Made by a program: the position numbers and the translations under genes
The notes under the pieces: generated by a model
The model's input: only the letters and a program-made list of their open reading frames with translations
Told to the model about the DNA's origin: nothing
Database searches by the model: none
In this document: piece by piece, positions 31,980 through 41,946 of the stretch
Numbering within the stretch: position 1 is the first letter of the stretch
Layout: every line of letters starts with the position of its first letter
Assembly (NCBI RefSeq): GCF_037327425.1
Contig: NZ_CP147846.1
Coordinates: forward strand, 4,526,001 to 4,590,000
Direction: 5' to 3'
From: Rhodococcus sovatensis
GTDB lineage: Bacteria > Actinomycetota > Actinomycetes > Mycobacteriales > Mycobacteriaceae
Length of the DNA stretch: 64,000 nucleotides

Positions 31980-33524
31980 CTAGATCGGAAACAGGTGGTG
32001 CTTCCGAGGATTCTTGAACACCTTCTTGTCCTTCAGCAGTGCCAACGCCTTCCGGAGCTCGAGGCGCGTGCTCGACGGCTCGATGACGGCGTCGATGTAG
32101 CCACGCTCGGCGGCGACCCAAGGGGTCGCAACGTGCTCGTTGTAGAAGTTGATGAGCTGCTGACGGACGGCTGGTGCGTTTTCGCCTGCCTCGGCCATCT
32201 GCTTGCGGCCGATGATGTTGACGGCACCTTCGGCGCCCATGACCGCGATTCGTGCTGTGGGCCAAGCGAAGTTGATGTCCGCACCGAGCTGCTTGCAACC
32301 CATGACCGCGTAGCCGCCGCCGTATGCCTTGCGGACGACGACGGTGACCTTGGGGACCGATGCCTCGATGTACGAGAACAGGAATCGGCCACCGCGCTTG
32401 ATGACGCCGACCTTTTCCTGATCGACACCGGGGAGGAACCCAGGCGTATCGACGAGGAACACCAGCGGAATGCCGTATGCGTCGCAGATTCGCACGAAAC
32501 GCGCTGCCTTGTCGGCGCTGTCGGCATCGAGTGCACCCGAGAGGAACATCGGCTGATTGGCGACGACGCCGACCGATGTGCCGTCGACTCGTGTCAGACC
32601 GGTGATGACGTTCGGCGCTATCTCCGAGGACATTTCGAGGAAGTCGCCGTCGTCGAACAGACGCAGAATGATGTCGTGCATGTCGTAGCCGGCGTTGTCG
32701 GCGTCGGGCATGATCTTGTCGAGCGTCAGATCCGACTCTGTTACCTCGGGTTCGAGACCCGGGTTCACGACGGGCGGCTCTTCCTGGCAGCTCGACGGCA
32801 TGTAGCTCAGGTAATTGCGCACCCAGTCGAACGCGGCCTTCTCGTCGACTGCGACGTGATGCACATTGCCGTACTGGGCTTGCTTGCGGGCGCTACCGAG
32901 ATCTTCCAGGCTGACTTCTTCACCGGTGACGGACTTGATGATGTCCGGTCCGGTGACGAACATGTACGCCTCTTCGGTGGCGACGACGACATCGGTGTTG
33001 ATCGGTGCGTATACCGCTCCGCCCGCGCACTTTCCGAGGATCACCGAGATCTGCGGGCAGAAGCCGGACAGTGGTTCGTGGCGACGCCCGAGCTCGGCGT
33101 ACCAGGCGAGCGAGGTCACCGCGTCCTGCACCCGGGCACCGCCCGAATCGTTGATGCCGATGACCGGGCATCCGACCTTGATGGCGAAGTCCATGATCCC
33201 GGCGACCTTGCGCCCGAACATCTCACCGACGGTTCCGCCGAACACGGTCTGATCATGCGAGAAGACTGCGACCGGCCGACCGTCGACTGTGCCGTGCCCG
33301 GTGACCACACCGTCGCTGTACAACGCCGATGCATCGTTCGGTGCACGCACCAAAGCACCGATCTCGACGAAGCTGCCCGGATCGAGCAACATGTCGACAC
33401 GCTCGCGGGCGCTCGGTATCCCCTTCTTGGCGCGCTTGGCGACGCCGATCTCACCCGCCGGTTCCTTGGCGAGTTCGAGGTTGGTCCGCAGGTCGGCCAA
33501 CTTTTCGGCGGTGGTACCAGTCAA
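31980..33524 (-). CDS. accD4: Acyl-CoA carboxylase beta subunit AccD4
   Basis: 514 residues (522 in Rv3799c). Carboxyltransferase that, with AccA3/AccE5 and AccD5, carboxylates the C24-C26 acyl chain to give the extender unit for Pks13. Two crotonase-like carboxyltransferase domains: KKGIPSARERVDMLLDPGSFVEIG and GCPVIGINDSGGARVQD (N-terminal oxyanion loop), and IPLVFLVDTPGFLPGVDQE with KAYGGGYAVMGCKQLGAD (C-terminal). AccD4 rather than another AccD is concluded from its place right after pks13, as in mycobacteria and corynebacteria. The only in-frame start before a stop is TTG 33524, three bases after the pks13 stop, so it is probably coupled. Confidence 0.93.
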   Translation of the reverse strand: MTGTTAEKLADLRTNLELAKEPAGEIGVAKRAKKGIPSARERVDMLLDPGSFVEIGALVRAPNDASALYSDGVVTGHGTVDGRPVAVFSHDQTVFGGTVGEMFGRKVAGIMDFAIKVGCPVIGINDSGGARVQDAVTSLAWYAELGRRHEPLSGFCPQISVILGKCAGGAVYAPINTDVVVATEEAYMFVTGPDIIKSVTGEEVSLEDLGSARKQAQYGNVHHVAVDEKAAFDWVRNYLSYMPSSCQEEPPVVNPGLEPEVTESDLTLDKIMPDADNAGYDMHDIILRLFDDGDFLEMSSEIAPNVITGLTRVDGTSVGVVANQPMFLSGALDADSADKAARFVRICDAYGIPLVFLVDTPGFLPGVDQEKVGVIKRGGRFLFSYIEASVPKVTVVVRKAYGGGYAVMGCKQLGADINFAWPTARIAVMGAEGAVNIIGRKQMAEAGENAPAVRQQLINFYNEHVATPWVAAERGYIDAVIEPSSTRLELRKALALLKDKKVFKNPRKHHLFPI

Positions 33525-33527
33525 GAT

Positions 33528-36500
33528 CTACACTCCGGTTCTCAGCGACTCGATCTCATCGAGCTTCTTCGTCATGTGTGCCGCAATCCGTCCAATGTAC
33601 GGCTCATCCACGACAGCGAGATGGTCGCCTCCGATTTGCACGATCTCGAGATCTTTCACAACGGGTGCCCATCCGCCGTGCGCCTCGCGTGAGCCGTAGG
33701 CGGGCTCGAGTGCGATCGCGTCGTCGTGGTACTTGTCGGCCATGTACAACGTCACATGTCCGCCGTAGGGCTTGAGCTCAGCGGTTTGGATCGCCCGGTT
33801 GTCCAACCACGACGTCCGCTGATGCTCGATGATGCCGCCGGGGATCTTGGCCCCACTGAGCTTGACCAGATCGGTGATGATGCGGATCTGCCCCTCGTCG
33901 TCGGCTTCGACGAGCTTGTCGTACGGAATCGGGTAGTCGACGTTGTAGGTCTTCTTGGCGAACTGCGCGTACCGCTCCCACCGGCGTCGTACTTCTTCCT
34001 TGGTGTCCGGAATCTCGACACCCGGCATGACTGTGTCCAGCAGTCCGACGTATGCCACCTCGATTCCTTCCTCCTCCATCTGACGCGCGACCTCGTACGC
34101 GAGGATGCCGCCGAGCGACCAGCCGACGAACACGTACGGCCCCTCTGGCTGGATAGCCTTGATCAGCGGAACGTACTCGGCAGCTCTGACAGATATCGGA
34201 CCCTCGACACGCTCGAGTCCGTACATCGGCGTTCCGGCCGGCAACTTACGCAGCAGCGGCTCGTACGCGACGGTCGAGCTTCCGGCCGAGTGGAAAGCGA
34301 AGACCGGTGTCGCGGTGGAACCTTCCGGCCGCGGCCGCAGATTGCGCACAAGACCGTCGATCTCGCCGCCTTCGAGGTGCGGACGTACCTTGTCGGCCAA
34401 CTGCTCGATGGTCTCGGAGTCGAGGACGTCGTCCAACGTGATCTCGCCGCCGGCCCGCTCGGTGAGCCGTGCGGCCAACTTTTCGGCGGTCTCGTCGTCG
34501 AGGATCGGCAGGATGTTGAAGATTCCCTTCGCCGACTCCTTGGTGACCACTGCCCACGTCGCGAACGTCATACGCTCGGCATTGTCACGTGGTGGAACGT
34601 CCGAGCCGGCAGCCTCGGCGAACGCTTCCTTGCCGCCCAAGTCCGTCTGTTCGGCAGCAGGAGCTGTCGACGGCGCCGGCTGGTATTCCGCACTCGGCGT
34701 GGTCACCTCAGGTGAAGCGACCGCGGTGTCCAAGGCCTGGTCTCGCGCAGCAGCACCGGCCTCGGCGGCCTTCTCGGCTTCCTTCTCCGCGGCCTGCTTG
34801 TCCGCCAAAGCCTGAACTTCGTCGCGATTCTCCAGCGCGTAACGCAGGTACTTTTCGACCTCGAGCAAGTTGGCGTCGCGCACAGCCTGCAACTGGACCG
34901 TGGGGATGTCGAACTCGTACTCGACGCGGTTCTTGATGCGCACTGCGCTCAGCGAATCGAGCCCCAGCTCGATCAACGGAATCTCGGGCGGCAGATCCTC
35001 GGGCGCATACCCCATGGACTCGGCGACGATGATGGCCAACCGATCTTCGAGCTTCTGGTTGCCATTGGAATCCCAGCGATCGCCGAAATCTTCGACGACC
35101 TCCGGCAACTCCTCCATAGGCGACGAGGAGCGTTCTTCCAGGGCAACAACAGGTTCCGGCAACGCCTCATCCGAGGCGATGACGGCCTCGTGCAGCAAGA
35201 CGAACGACGATCCCGAATGTGCATGGACCTGAACCGACGCTCCACCGAGGTGGGAGGTCAACGTCGTCACCAAAGTGCCAGAGGCGGGAACCGCGGCGTG
35301 CGTGACGGACGCCCCGAGCTCGACACCCGAGAAAACCTGTGCAGCAGCAGCTTTCACCAAAGCATCGAGAGACTCCACGGCCGACGCCTGGACCTCCCAC
35401 ACGTGCCTGCCGTCCGGCAAGGCAACGCGAGAACCGGGGATCCGGCCGTCTCCGCTGGAGTTGACGCGCGTCTGCAGCCAGAATTCCTTGCGCAGGTAAG
35501 CCGTTCGTGGGATTGCCGCGTAACCACCGTCGTCGAACAGGGTCGTCAGGTCGAGCGCGTGACCGTGAACGTAGAGCTGTGCGAGCGCCGCCAGGAACGT
35601 CTCGGACTCGTCTTCCTTACGCTTGAGCGTCGGAATCAGGGTCGAGTCCGCGACACCCGCCGCCCATGCGGTGGCAGCGACCGACATCAGGGCCACCGGG
35701 TTGGGCGCGAGCTCGACGAACGTCGTATGCCCATCGCCCACAGCGACATTGACAGCCTGGGTGAACCAGACCGGGTGACGCATACCCTTGGTCCAGTAAT
35801 CGACACCGTGGATCGCCGCATGCCCGACGCGATAGTGCGCCTCGCGATCGACCGAAGAGTAGACCCCGGCAGTGAGCTTGCCCGGTTCGATTCCGGCCAG
35901 TTCGGCGGCCAGTTCGCCGAGCAGCACGTCGACCGCGGCGGTATGGCCGGCTCCCTTGACGTCGAGCAGACGGGCCATTTTGCCTGCGGCCTCGGCCATC
36001 TCGACGAGAGCCTCGACCTCGGCGCGTGGTCCACCGACGGTGGTGTGTGTCGGCGCGGCGTAGACGCACGGCTCGACGTTGGGGAACTGGTCGGTGAGAG
36101 TCTTGACCTCGTCCGCCGTGTACTCGACGAGCGCCATTGCGCCCTCGGTAGCCTCGGTGACGCCATCCTGCCCCTCGGCCAACAGTCGTGAGCGCGCGTA
36201 GATGATGCGAACTGCGTCTTCCAGGTTCAACCCGCCGGCGACGTACGCCGCGGCCACCTCGCCCATCGAATGCCCGATGACCGCTGTGGGCTCCGCCCCA
36301 TGCGCGCGAAGCGTTGCAGCCAAGGCGATCTGAATGACGAAGATGCCGACCTGGGAGTTCTCGAACTCGTACGTCTGCGAGTCGTCGAGGATGATCTCCT
36401 TGATGGAGTAGCCCGCCTCGTCGATCAGCAGTTCGTCGACCTCGTCGACAGCAGCAGCGAAGACCTTGTTGGTCCGGTACAGCGTCGACGCCATCTTGCG

Positions 36501-38597
36501 GTGCTGGCTACCGAAGCCGGAAAAGACCCAGACTGCACCGTTCGACGCCGGCGAGTCGGCGGAGAACACACCCTGGCCCGGCTTACCTGCCGCAATGGCA
36601 CGCAACCCGGTGATCGCCTCGGCCCTCGTCGACGCGAGAACCACAGCGCGCGAACGACCGTGGTTGCGCGTGGCGAGCGCACGACCGACGTCCGCAAGAG
36701 GCGTCGTGCTGCCTTCTTCGGTCTCCAACCAGTCGGCGAGATCCGATGCAGCGCGCTTGCGACGCGACGGAAGCGCAGCAGACACCGCAAGAACGACAGT
36801 CTCGGGAGCGGCGGGCTCGTCCTCGAGAATCGCTTCGGCCTCCGCAACCGGGTCCGTCGTCTCCACCTCGGGCACGAAGTGTTCCGACGAAGATTCCGAA
36901 ACACCCTCCACCAGAACGGCATCCGGATCCACCGCATCAGAGTCGACGCCTGGTTCCTGATCAGCGACGTACTCACGCACCACCACATGGGCGTTGGTAC
37001 CACCGAAACCGAAGCCGGACACGCCGGCCACAGCCCTGCCGGTGTAGCGCGGCCACTCGGCACCTTCGGACACGACCTTCAGGTGCGCCTTGTCGAAGTC
37101 GATGTACGGGTTGGGGCCTGCGTAGTTCAACGACGCCGGTAGTCGATTCTGCTGCATCGCCAGCACGATCTTGATCAAACCTGCTGCGCCAGCGGCAGAT
37201 TCGAGGTGGCCGAAGTTGGTCTTCGCCGAACCTAGCAATGCAGGCTTGTCCGCGTCGCGGCCACGACCGACAACCCGTCCCAGCGCGTCTGCCTCGATGG
37301 GATCGCCGAGAATGGTTCCGGTGCCGTGCGCTTCGATGTAGTCCACGCCCGAGGGTGCGATGCCCGCGTCTCGGTAAGCCGTACGAAGCGCATCGGCCTG
37401 CGCGTCCGGGTTGGGCGCGAGAAGACCGTTGGACCGTCCGTCCTGGTTGACAGCAGAGCCGGCCACCACGGCGAGAATGTTGTCGCCGTCGCGCTTGGCG
37501 TCCTCGAGCCGCTTGAGCACGACGAGACCGCCGCCCTCAGAGCGTGTGATGCCGTTCGCGTCCGAAGAGAACGCCTTGATCTTGCCGTCCGCGGCCAGCA
37601 TCCCGATTTGCCCGAATCCGACAGTGATCGGTGGTGCGAGCAGCATGTTGACCCCACCGGCCAGGGCGAGATCGGATTCACCGGTGCGCAGGCTGCGCAC
37701 AGCCTGGTGCACGGCGACCAACGACGAAGAGCATGCCGTGTCGACGGCGATGGACGGCCCGCGGAAGTCGTAGAAGTAGGAGACGCGATTGGCGACGATG
37801 GCCGTCGACGTTCCGGTCAGTGCATACGGATGCGCATTGGGGTCGCTGACCGCAAGGAGTTGGTAGTCGTTGGACGAGCTACCGATGAAGACACCAACCT
37901 GGGCACCCTTGACGGAGCTGGCCGGAATGCGCGCGTGCTCGAGCGCCTCCCAGGTGAGCTCGAGCGCGAGGCGCTGCTGGGGGTCGACGTTGACGACCTC
38001 GTTGGGCGACATCGCGAAGAATTCGGCGTCGAACGTCTTGACGTCGTCGAGGTAGCCGCCCTTGGTGACGATCTTGTCGACGGACGCTTTGATCGCCGGA
38101 TCGGATAGGAACTCCTCCCAACGCCCCTCGGGCAGATCGGAGATACCGTCACGGCCCTCGCTGAGGAGGGTCCACATCTCTTCGGGAGTCGAGCCTGCGC
38201 CCGGGAACCGCGTGGACATGCCAATGATGGCAATGTCGTGCGATTCGGCGTGAGCGTTTCCACGCAGGTAGAAGGCGTCGTCGACGTCGTCGGCTGGAGT
38301 GTCGGGCTCGCCCTCGATGATGATCTTCGAGAGAGACGCAATGGTCGGGTGCTGATATACGACCGTCGCAGTCAGTGTCACACCGACGAGTTCCTCGATC
38401 TCACCGCTCAGAGCCACAGCGTCGCGCGAGGAGAGTCCGAACTCCTCCATCGGACGGTCGTCGGAAATCAGGTCGGCCGATTGGCCGGTCGCCTCCGCCA
38501 CCCAGTTCCGCAGCCAGTCGCGGAGCTGGGCGACGGTCATGTCCGCGCCCTCGGCTTCGACAGGTTCGATGTTGTCGGATTCTTGTTCAGCCATCAC
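33528..38597 (-). CDS. pks13: Mycolic acid condensing polyketide synthase Pks13
   Basis: 1689 residues (1733 in M. tuberculosis). It condenses the FadD32-activated meromycolyl chain with the carboxylated alpha chain and releases the beta-keto product. Domains in order: ACP1 with phosphopantetheine Ser about residue 57 (FGLSSRD); KS about 118-545 with VDTACSSS (Cys289), EAHGTGT and KTNFGHLESAAG; AT about 700-1010 with GHSMGE (Ser about 775). ACP2 follows with GLDSLS (Ser about 1214), an Ala/Glu-rich linker around 1290-1370, and thioesterase with GWSLGG (Ser about 1493) and GGDHLAVVD (His about 1658). All catalytic residues are present. It starts at ATG 38597 or 38594 and follows fadD32 after 41 bases. 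Confidence 0.96.
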   Translation of the reverse strand: MMAEQESDNIEPVEAEGADMTVAQLRDWLRNWVAEATGQSADLISDDRPMEEFGLSSRDAVALSGEIEELVGVTLTATVVYQHPTIASLSKIIIEGEPDTPADDVDDAFYLRGNAHAESHDIAIIGMSTRFPGAGSTPEEMWTLLSEGRDGISDLPEGRWEEFLSDPAIKASVDKIVTKGGYLDDVKTFDAEFFAMSPNEVVNVDPQQRLALELTWEALEHARIPASSVKGAQVGVFIGSSSNDYQLLAVSDPNAHPYALTGTSTAIVANRVSYFYDFRGPSIAVDTACSSSLVAVHQAVRSLRTGESDLALAGGVNMLLAPPITVGFGQIGMLAADGKIKAFSSDANGITRSEGGGLVVLKRLEDAKRDGDNILAVVAGSAVNQDGRSNGLLAPNPDAQADALRTAYRDAGIAPSGVDYIEAHGTGTILGDPIEADALGRVVGRGRDADKPALLGSAKTNFGHLESAAGAAGLIKIVLAMQQNRLPASLNYAGPNPYIDFDKAHLKVVSEGAEWPRYTGRAVAGVSGFGFGGTNAHVVVREYVADQEPGVDSDAVDPDAVLVEGVSESSSEHFVPEVETTDPVAEAEAILEDEPAAPETVVLAVSAALPSRRKRAASDLADWLETEEGSTTPLADVGRALATRNHGRSRAVVLASTRAEAITGLRAIAAGKPGQGVFSADSPASNGAVWVFSGFGSQHRKMASTLYRTNKVFAAAVDEVDELLIDEAGYSIKEIILDDSQTYEFENSQVGIFVIQIALAATLRAHGAEPTAVIGHSMGEVAAAYVAGGLNLEDAVRIIYARSRLLAEGQDGVTEATEGAMALVEYTADEVKTLTDQFPNVEPCVYAAPTHTTVGGPRAEVEALVEMAEAAGKMARLLDVKGAGHTAAVDVLLGELAAELAGIEPGKLTAGVYSSVDREAHYRVGHAAIHGVDYWTKGMRHPVWFTQAVNVAVGDGHTTFVELAPNPVALMSVAATAWAAGVADSTLIPTLKRKEDESETFLAALAQLYVHGHALDLTTLFDDGGYAAIPRTAYLRKEFWLQTRVNSSGDGRIPGSRVALPDGRHVWEVQASAVESLDALVKAAAAQVFSGVELGASVTHAAVPASGTLVTTLTSHLGGASVQVHAHSGSSFVLLHEAVIASDEALPEPVVALEERSSSPMEELPEVVEDFGDRWDSNGNQKLEDRLAIIVAESMGYAPEDLPPEIPLIELGLDSLSAVRIKNRVEYEFDIPTVQLQAVRDANLLEVEKYLRYALENRDEVQALADKQAAEKEAEKAAEAGAAARDQALDTAVASPEVTTPSAEYQPAPSTAPAAEQTDLGGKEAFAEAAGSDVPPRDNAERMTFATWAVVTKESAKGIFNILPILDDETAEKLAARLTERAGGEITLDDVLDSETIEQLADKVRPHLEGGEIDGLVRNLRPRPEGSTATPVFAFHSAGSSTVAYEPLLRKLPAGTPMYGLERVEGPISVRAAEYVPLIKAIQPEGPYVFVGWSLGGILAYEVARQMEEEGIEVAYVGLLDTVMPGVEIPDTKEEVRRRWERYAQFAKKTYNVDYPIPYDKLVEADDEGQIRIITDLVKLSGAKIPGGIIEHQRTSWLDNRAIQTAELKPYGGHVTLYMADKYHDDAIALEPAYGSREAHGGWAPVVKDLEIVQIGGDHLAVVDEPYIGRIAAHMTKKLDEIESLRTGV

Positions 38598-38638
38598 TCA
38601 CCAAGTTACGTGTCGAAGGATTACGGGACGCGCAGACG

Positions 38639-40537
38639 TCAGTCGGGCAGTTCCGCGTCAGGGAACGCGGTCTGCTGGTAACCGCCGCGCAGGGTGCCCT
38701 CGATGTAGGCGGCCTTGCACGCGCGGCGCGCGATCTTGCCACTGGAAGTACGGGGGATCGAACCGGCCGGGACGAGCAGGACATCGCGGACCGTGACGCC
38801 GTGGCGCGCGGAGATCGCGGTGCGGACCACGTCGGCGATCGGCTGCGGATCGGCCTTGCCCGCGCCGGGCGCACGCTCGGCGACGATGACCAGCTGCTCC
38901 GCACTGTCCTCGGGATCCTTGGTCAACGCAGCTCCACTGAACTCGAACACGATGTCGGGGAGCTGGTTGAGCGGGACGGCGAACGCAGCGACGAAGCCTG
39001 GGCGCAGGGCCTTGCTCGACTCCTGAGCCGAGAACTCCAGATCCTGCGGGTAGTGGTTGCGGCCGTCGACGATGACGAGGTCCTTGACGCGTCCGGTGAT
39101 GTAGAGCTCGCCGTCGTGGTAGACGCCGAAGTCGCCGGTACGCATCCAGTTGCCGCCCTCGGGAGCACCTTCGGCATGCGAGCCCTCAGGATTGCGGTGG
39201 ACCAGCTTGTTGTGGAAAGTCTCCGAGGTCTCGGTCTCTCGGCCCCAATAGCCCTTGCCGATGTTCTCGCCGTGCAACCAGATCTCGCCGACGTGATCGT
39301 CCGCCGCCTCGGTGGCGGTCTCGGAATCGACGATGGCGGCCCACTGGCTACGCGCGACCTGACCAGTCGACACCTGCGGGATCGCTCCCGGTGCGTCCTG
39401 GTCGACGACGACGAAACGGCCCGCGTTGAGCTCGGTCCGATCGACGTAGACCACCTTGGCTTCGTCGGCGTGCTTGCTGGTGGAGACGAACAAGGTCGCC
39501 TCAGCCATACCGTAGGACGGCTTGATGGCGGACTTCGGCAATCCGTAGGGCCCGAAAGCCTCATTGAACTTCTTCATGGACGTCGTGGTGACGGGTTCGC
39601 TGCCGTTGATCAGGCCGATGACGTTCGACAGATCCAGGCTCTCGCCGTTCTTCGGCAAACCGCGCTGCGCAGCATGCTCGAAGGCGAAGTTCGGGGCCGC
39701 AGCGAACGTGCCTGCACCGTCGGAGACTGCGGCGAGTTCCTTGATCCAGCGCCACGGACGCTGCACGAACGCGCGCGGGCTCATGATGGTGATGTACTTG
39801 CCGCCGAGCGCCGGAAGGATGACGGTGAGCAGGCCCATGTCGTGGAACATCGGCAACCAGGTGACGCCGCGGGAGTCGTGATTGATCTCCATGCTGTCGA
39901 CCATCTGCAGGGCGTTGACGCCCACCGCGCGGTGCGTGATCTCCACACCGGCAGGTGTGCGCGTCGAACCGGAGGTGTACTGCAGGTACGCGATGTCGTC
40001 GAGCCCGGCCATCGGTTCGACCCAGGTCTCGCCGACGCTGTCGGGAATCGCGTCGACGGCGATGACGCGGGGGCGCTGTGCCGCGGGGAGCGACCGGAAG
40101 AAGTTACGGACGCCTGCAGCGGAGCTGGTGGCGGTGAGGATGGCCGTCGGCTCGCAGTCGCCGAGTACAGCGTGCAGGCGATCGGTATGACCGGGCTCGT
40201 CGGGATCGAACAGCGGAACGGCGATGGTGCCCGCGTAAATCGCACCGAAGAATGCGACGACGTAGTCCAGGCCCTGAGGCGCCAGAATCGCGACCCGATC
40301 ACCGGGCTTGGTCACCTGCTGCAGCCGCGCTGCGACGGCACGGAGGCGTGTGCCGAACTGAGCCCACGTCAGCTCGTGTGCCTCACCGTCACGCTCGCGG
40401 GAGTAATCCATGAACCGGTAGGCCAGCGTGTCGGCATTCTTTGCAACGTTCACCTCGACATGGCGGACGAGCGTTTTGCCCTCGGCAATGGTGATGTGGC
40501 CGTTCTCATCGATGTAGTCATCGAATGTGTGGCTCAT
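38639..40537 (-). CDS. fadD32: Long-chain fatty-acyl-AMP ligase FadD32
   Basis: 632 residues (637 in Rv3801c). Activates meromycolic acid as acyl-AMP and loads it onto the N-terminal ACP of Pks13. ANL superfamily motifs: LQYTSGSTRTPAGVEITH (A3 P-loop), GLINGSEPVTTTSM, SYGMAEATLFVS (A5), WMRTGDFGVYHDGELYITGRVKDLVI (A7/A8) and a C-terminal SIPRTSSGKIARRACK with the catalytic Lys. ATG 40537 has GGAGGAG ten bases upstream; the in-frame TTG at 40546 is too close to it. First gene of fadD32-pks13-accD4. Confidence 0.96.
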   Translation of the reverse strand: MSHTFDDYIDENGHITIAEGKTLVRHVEVNVAKNADTLAYRFMDYSRERDGEAHELTWAQFGTRLRAVAARLQQVTKPGDRVAILAPQGLDYVVAFFGAIYAGTIAVPLFDPDEPGHTDRLHAVLGDCEPTAILTATSSAAGVRNFFRSLPAAQRPRVIAVDAIPDSVGETWVEPMAGLDDIAYLQYTSGSTRTPAGVEITHRAVGVNALQMVDSMEINHDSRGVTWLPMFHDMGLLTVILPALGGKYITIMSPRAFVQRPWRWIKELAAVSDGAGTFAAAPNFAFEHAAQRGLPKNGESLDLSNVIGLINGSEPVTTTSMKKFNEAFGPYGLPKSAIKPSYGMAEATLFVSTSKHADEAKVVYVDRTELNAGRFVVVDQDAPGAIPQVSTGQVARSQWAAIVDSETATEAADDHVGEIWLHGENIGKGYWGRETETSETFHNKLVHRNPEGSHAEGAPEGGNWMRTGDFGVYHDGELYITGRVKDLVIVDGRNHYPQDLEFSAQESSKALRPGFVAAFAVPLNQLPDIVFEFSGAALTKDPEDSAEQLVIVAERAPGAGKADPQPIADVVRTAISARHGVTVRDVLLVPAGSIPRTSSGKIARRACKAAYIEGTLRGGYQQTAFPDAELPD

Positions 40538-40652
40538 TGTGTTCAATCTCCTCCGACGGTGTGCGTTGTGCCGCGCTCCGAGGCTGGCGCCCCGGATCAG
40601 CGAACCCGCGCCCCGACATCTCTTCGACTCACGTTCGCGCCGAGCGGGGTGA

Positions 40653-40672
40653 ATATTACTAGCTGGTAGCTA
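40653..40672 (-). promoter_or_regulatory. Candidate promoter and operator of fadD32-pks13-accD4
   Basis: On the minus strand TAATAT (40658-40653) is an excellent -10 box in an AT-rich island, giving a leader of about 105 bases to fadD32. Immediately upstream lies the perfect dyad TAGCTACCAGCTA (40660-40672), in the -10/-35 spacer, a usual place for a repressor operator. No good -35 match was seen. The rest of the gap 40547-40749 has nothing else recognisable. Confidence 0.4.
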
Positions 40673-40749
40673 TCCAAATGATCAGTTCGAGCTGTCTCCA
40701 CCATGCTCCACCGTGCTGCGGCGAAACTCGGCGGCGACACGTCCTTCGG

Positions 40750-41769
40750 TCACTCGCCTTTCAACAGCTCGATGACCGGAGCGAACGCTTCCATCTGAGT
40801 GGGGAAAACCCCGACATAGGACATCGTCGTACGCGCGCGAACGTTACGGATCTGATCGGCAATTTCCTCGTATGTCCCGAATGCCAGATATGGGGACGTC
40901 AAAATGTCCTCGACGCTCAACTTCACATCGACGTCGACGTTCGGCGGATAACCGTTGTCGAGCGCGGCAAGTGCCATTTCCGCCATCTGCTCGCGGTCGT
41001 CGGTGACCACGATTGTCGTGATAGCCCAGTTCAGCTCGATCTCGTCGAAACGATCGCCTGCAGCCTTACGGATGAGCTCGACACGTTCGAGGGTCTTCTC
41101 CAGCGTCATTCCCGACAGCTGGAGCTTGCCCTCCTTCGTGGTGCTCGGTACTACGGAGATTATGTCCGCATACTTGGCGGCGAGCGCCAGCATTCGCGGA
41201 CCACCACCACCGACGCAGATCGGCGGACGCGGTCCCTGCCGCGGGCGTGGGCTGCCCTTGAGTCCGGTGATGGTGAAGTGTTTGCCCTGAAAGTTGCATT
41301 CCTTGCCACGCAGCAACGTGTCGAGGATCTCGAGGCTTTCGGCCAACTTCTCGATGCGGATGCCCGGCCGGTCGTACTCGATCCCAGCCTTGTCGTACTC
41401 GTCGCGCATCCAGCCTGCGCCCAGTCCGAGTTCCAAACGACCGCCGGAGAGCACGTCGATGGTCGCGGCGTCCTTCGCCAGAATCGCCGGGTGCCGGAAG
41501 CCGTTGGCGAGAACCGCGGTACCGAGCCTGATCTTGTCCGTCGCCACTGCCAACGCACCGAGCGCGGCGATCGGGCCGACCTGGTTACCCAAATGATCCG
41601 GAATCATGAAGCTGTCGTAGCCGAGTTCTTCCGCCTGCTGCGCCAGCTTGATGAACTTGCGCGCTCCGCCCTCTTCCGCGTTGCCCTCCCCGCCTGCGGC
41701 GAAACGGAACTTACGCAGCGCCGTCACATGCCCTTCGGCGGGCAGATCGGGGGCCTGGGCGGAACTCAT
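40750..41769 (-). CDS. LLM-class F420-dependent oxidoreductase
   Basis: 339 residues. Luciferase-like monooxygenase (TIM-barrel) family, subgroup using F420: KFIKLAQQAEELGYDSFMIPDH near the N-terminus, DKIRLGTAVLANGFRHPAILAKDAATIDVLSGGRLELGLGAGW (the family signature, here in one run of motifs), then PICVGGGGPRMLALAAKYADII. It resembles the TIGR03621-type proteins. The substrate is unknown. It sits between fadD32 and the cutinase gene, but 211 bases from fadD32 and 177 from the next gene, so a mycolate role is only a neighbourhood suggestion. Confidence 0.82.
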   Translation of the reverse strand: MSSAQAPDLPAEGHVTALRKFRFAAGGEGNAEEGGARKFIKLAQQAEELGYDSFMIPDHLGNQVGPIAALGALAVATDKIRLGTAVLANGFRHPAILAKDAATIDVLSGGRLELGLGAGWMRDEYDKAGIEYDRPGIRIEKLAESLEILDTLLRGKECNFQGKHFTITGLKGSPRPRQGPRPPICVGGGGPRMLALAAKYADIISVVPSTTKEGKLQLSGMTLEKTLERVELIRKAAGDRFDEIELNWAITTIVVTDDREQMAEMALAALDNGYPPNVDVDVKLSVEDILTSPYLAFGTYEEIADQIRNVRARTTMSYVGVFPTQMEAFAPVIELLKGE

Positions 41770-41946
41770 GAATAGGTCTCCTCGGTGCAGGTGCGGCTGG
41801 ATTCCAGCGCCTTTCGAGCCTGGGTCAAGGCGCCACTCTATCTGCTCGCCACGTGGGAATACACTTCGCGGGGTCCAGTGACAGCACCTTTGTGGCCAAT
41901 ACCCAGTTGCTCCGAGGAGACCTTGTGAGAACTACATGGGTGTTCT

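Noticed and set aside
31995..33692. Plus-strand frame of 565 codons
   Set aside because: Antisense shadow of accD4, whose carboxyltransferase motifs are unmistakable.
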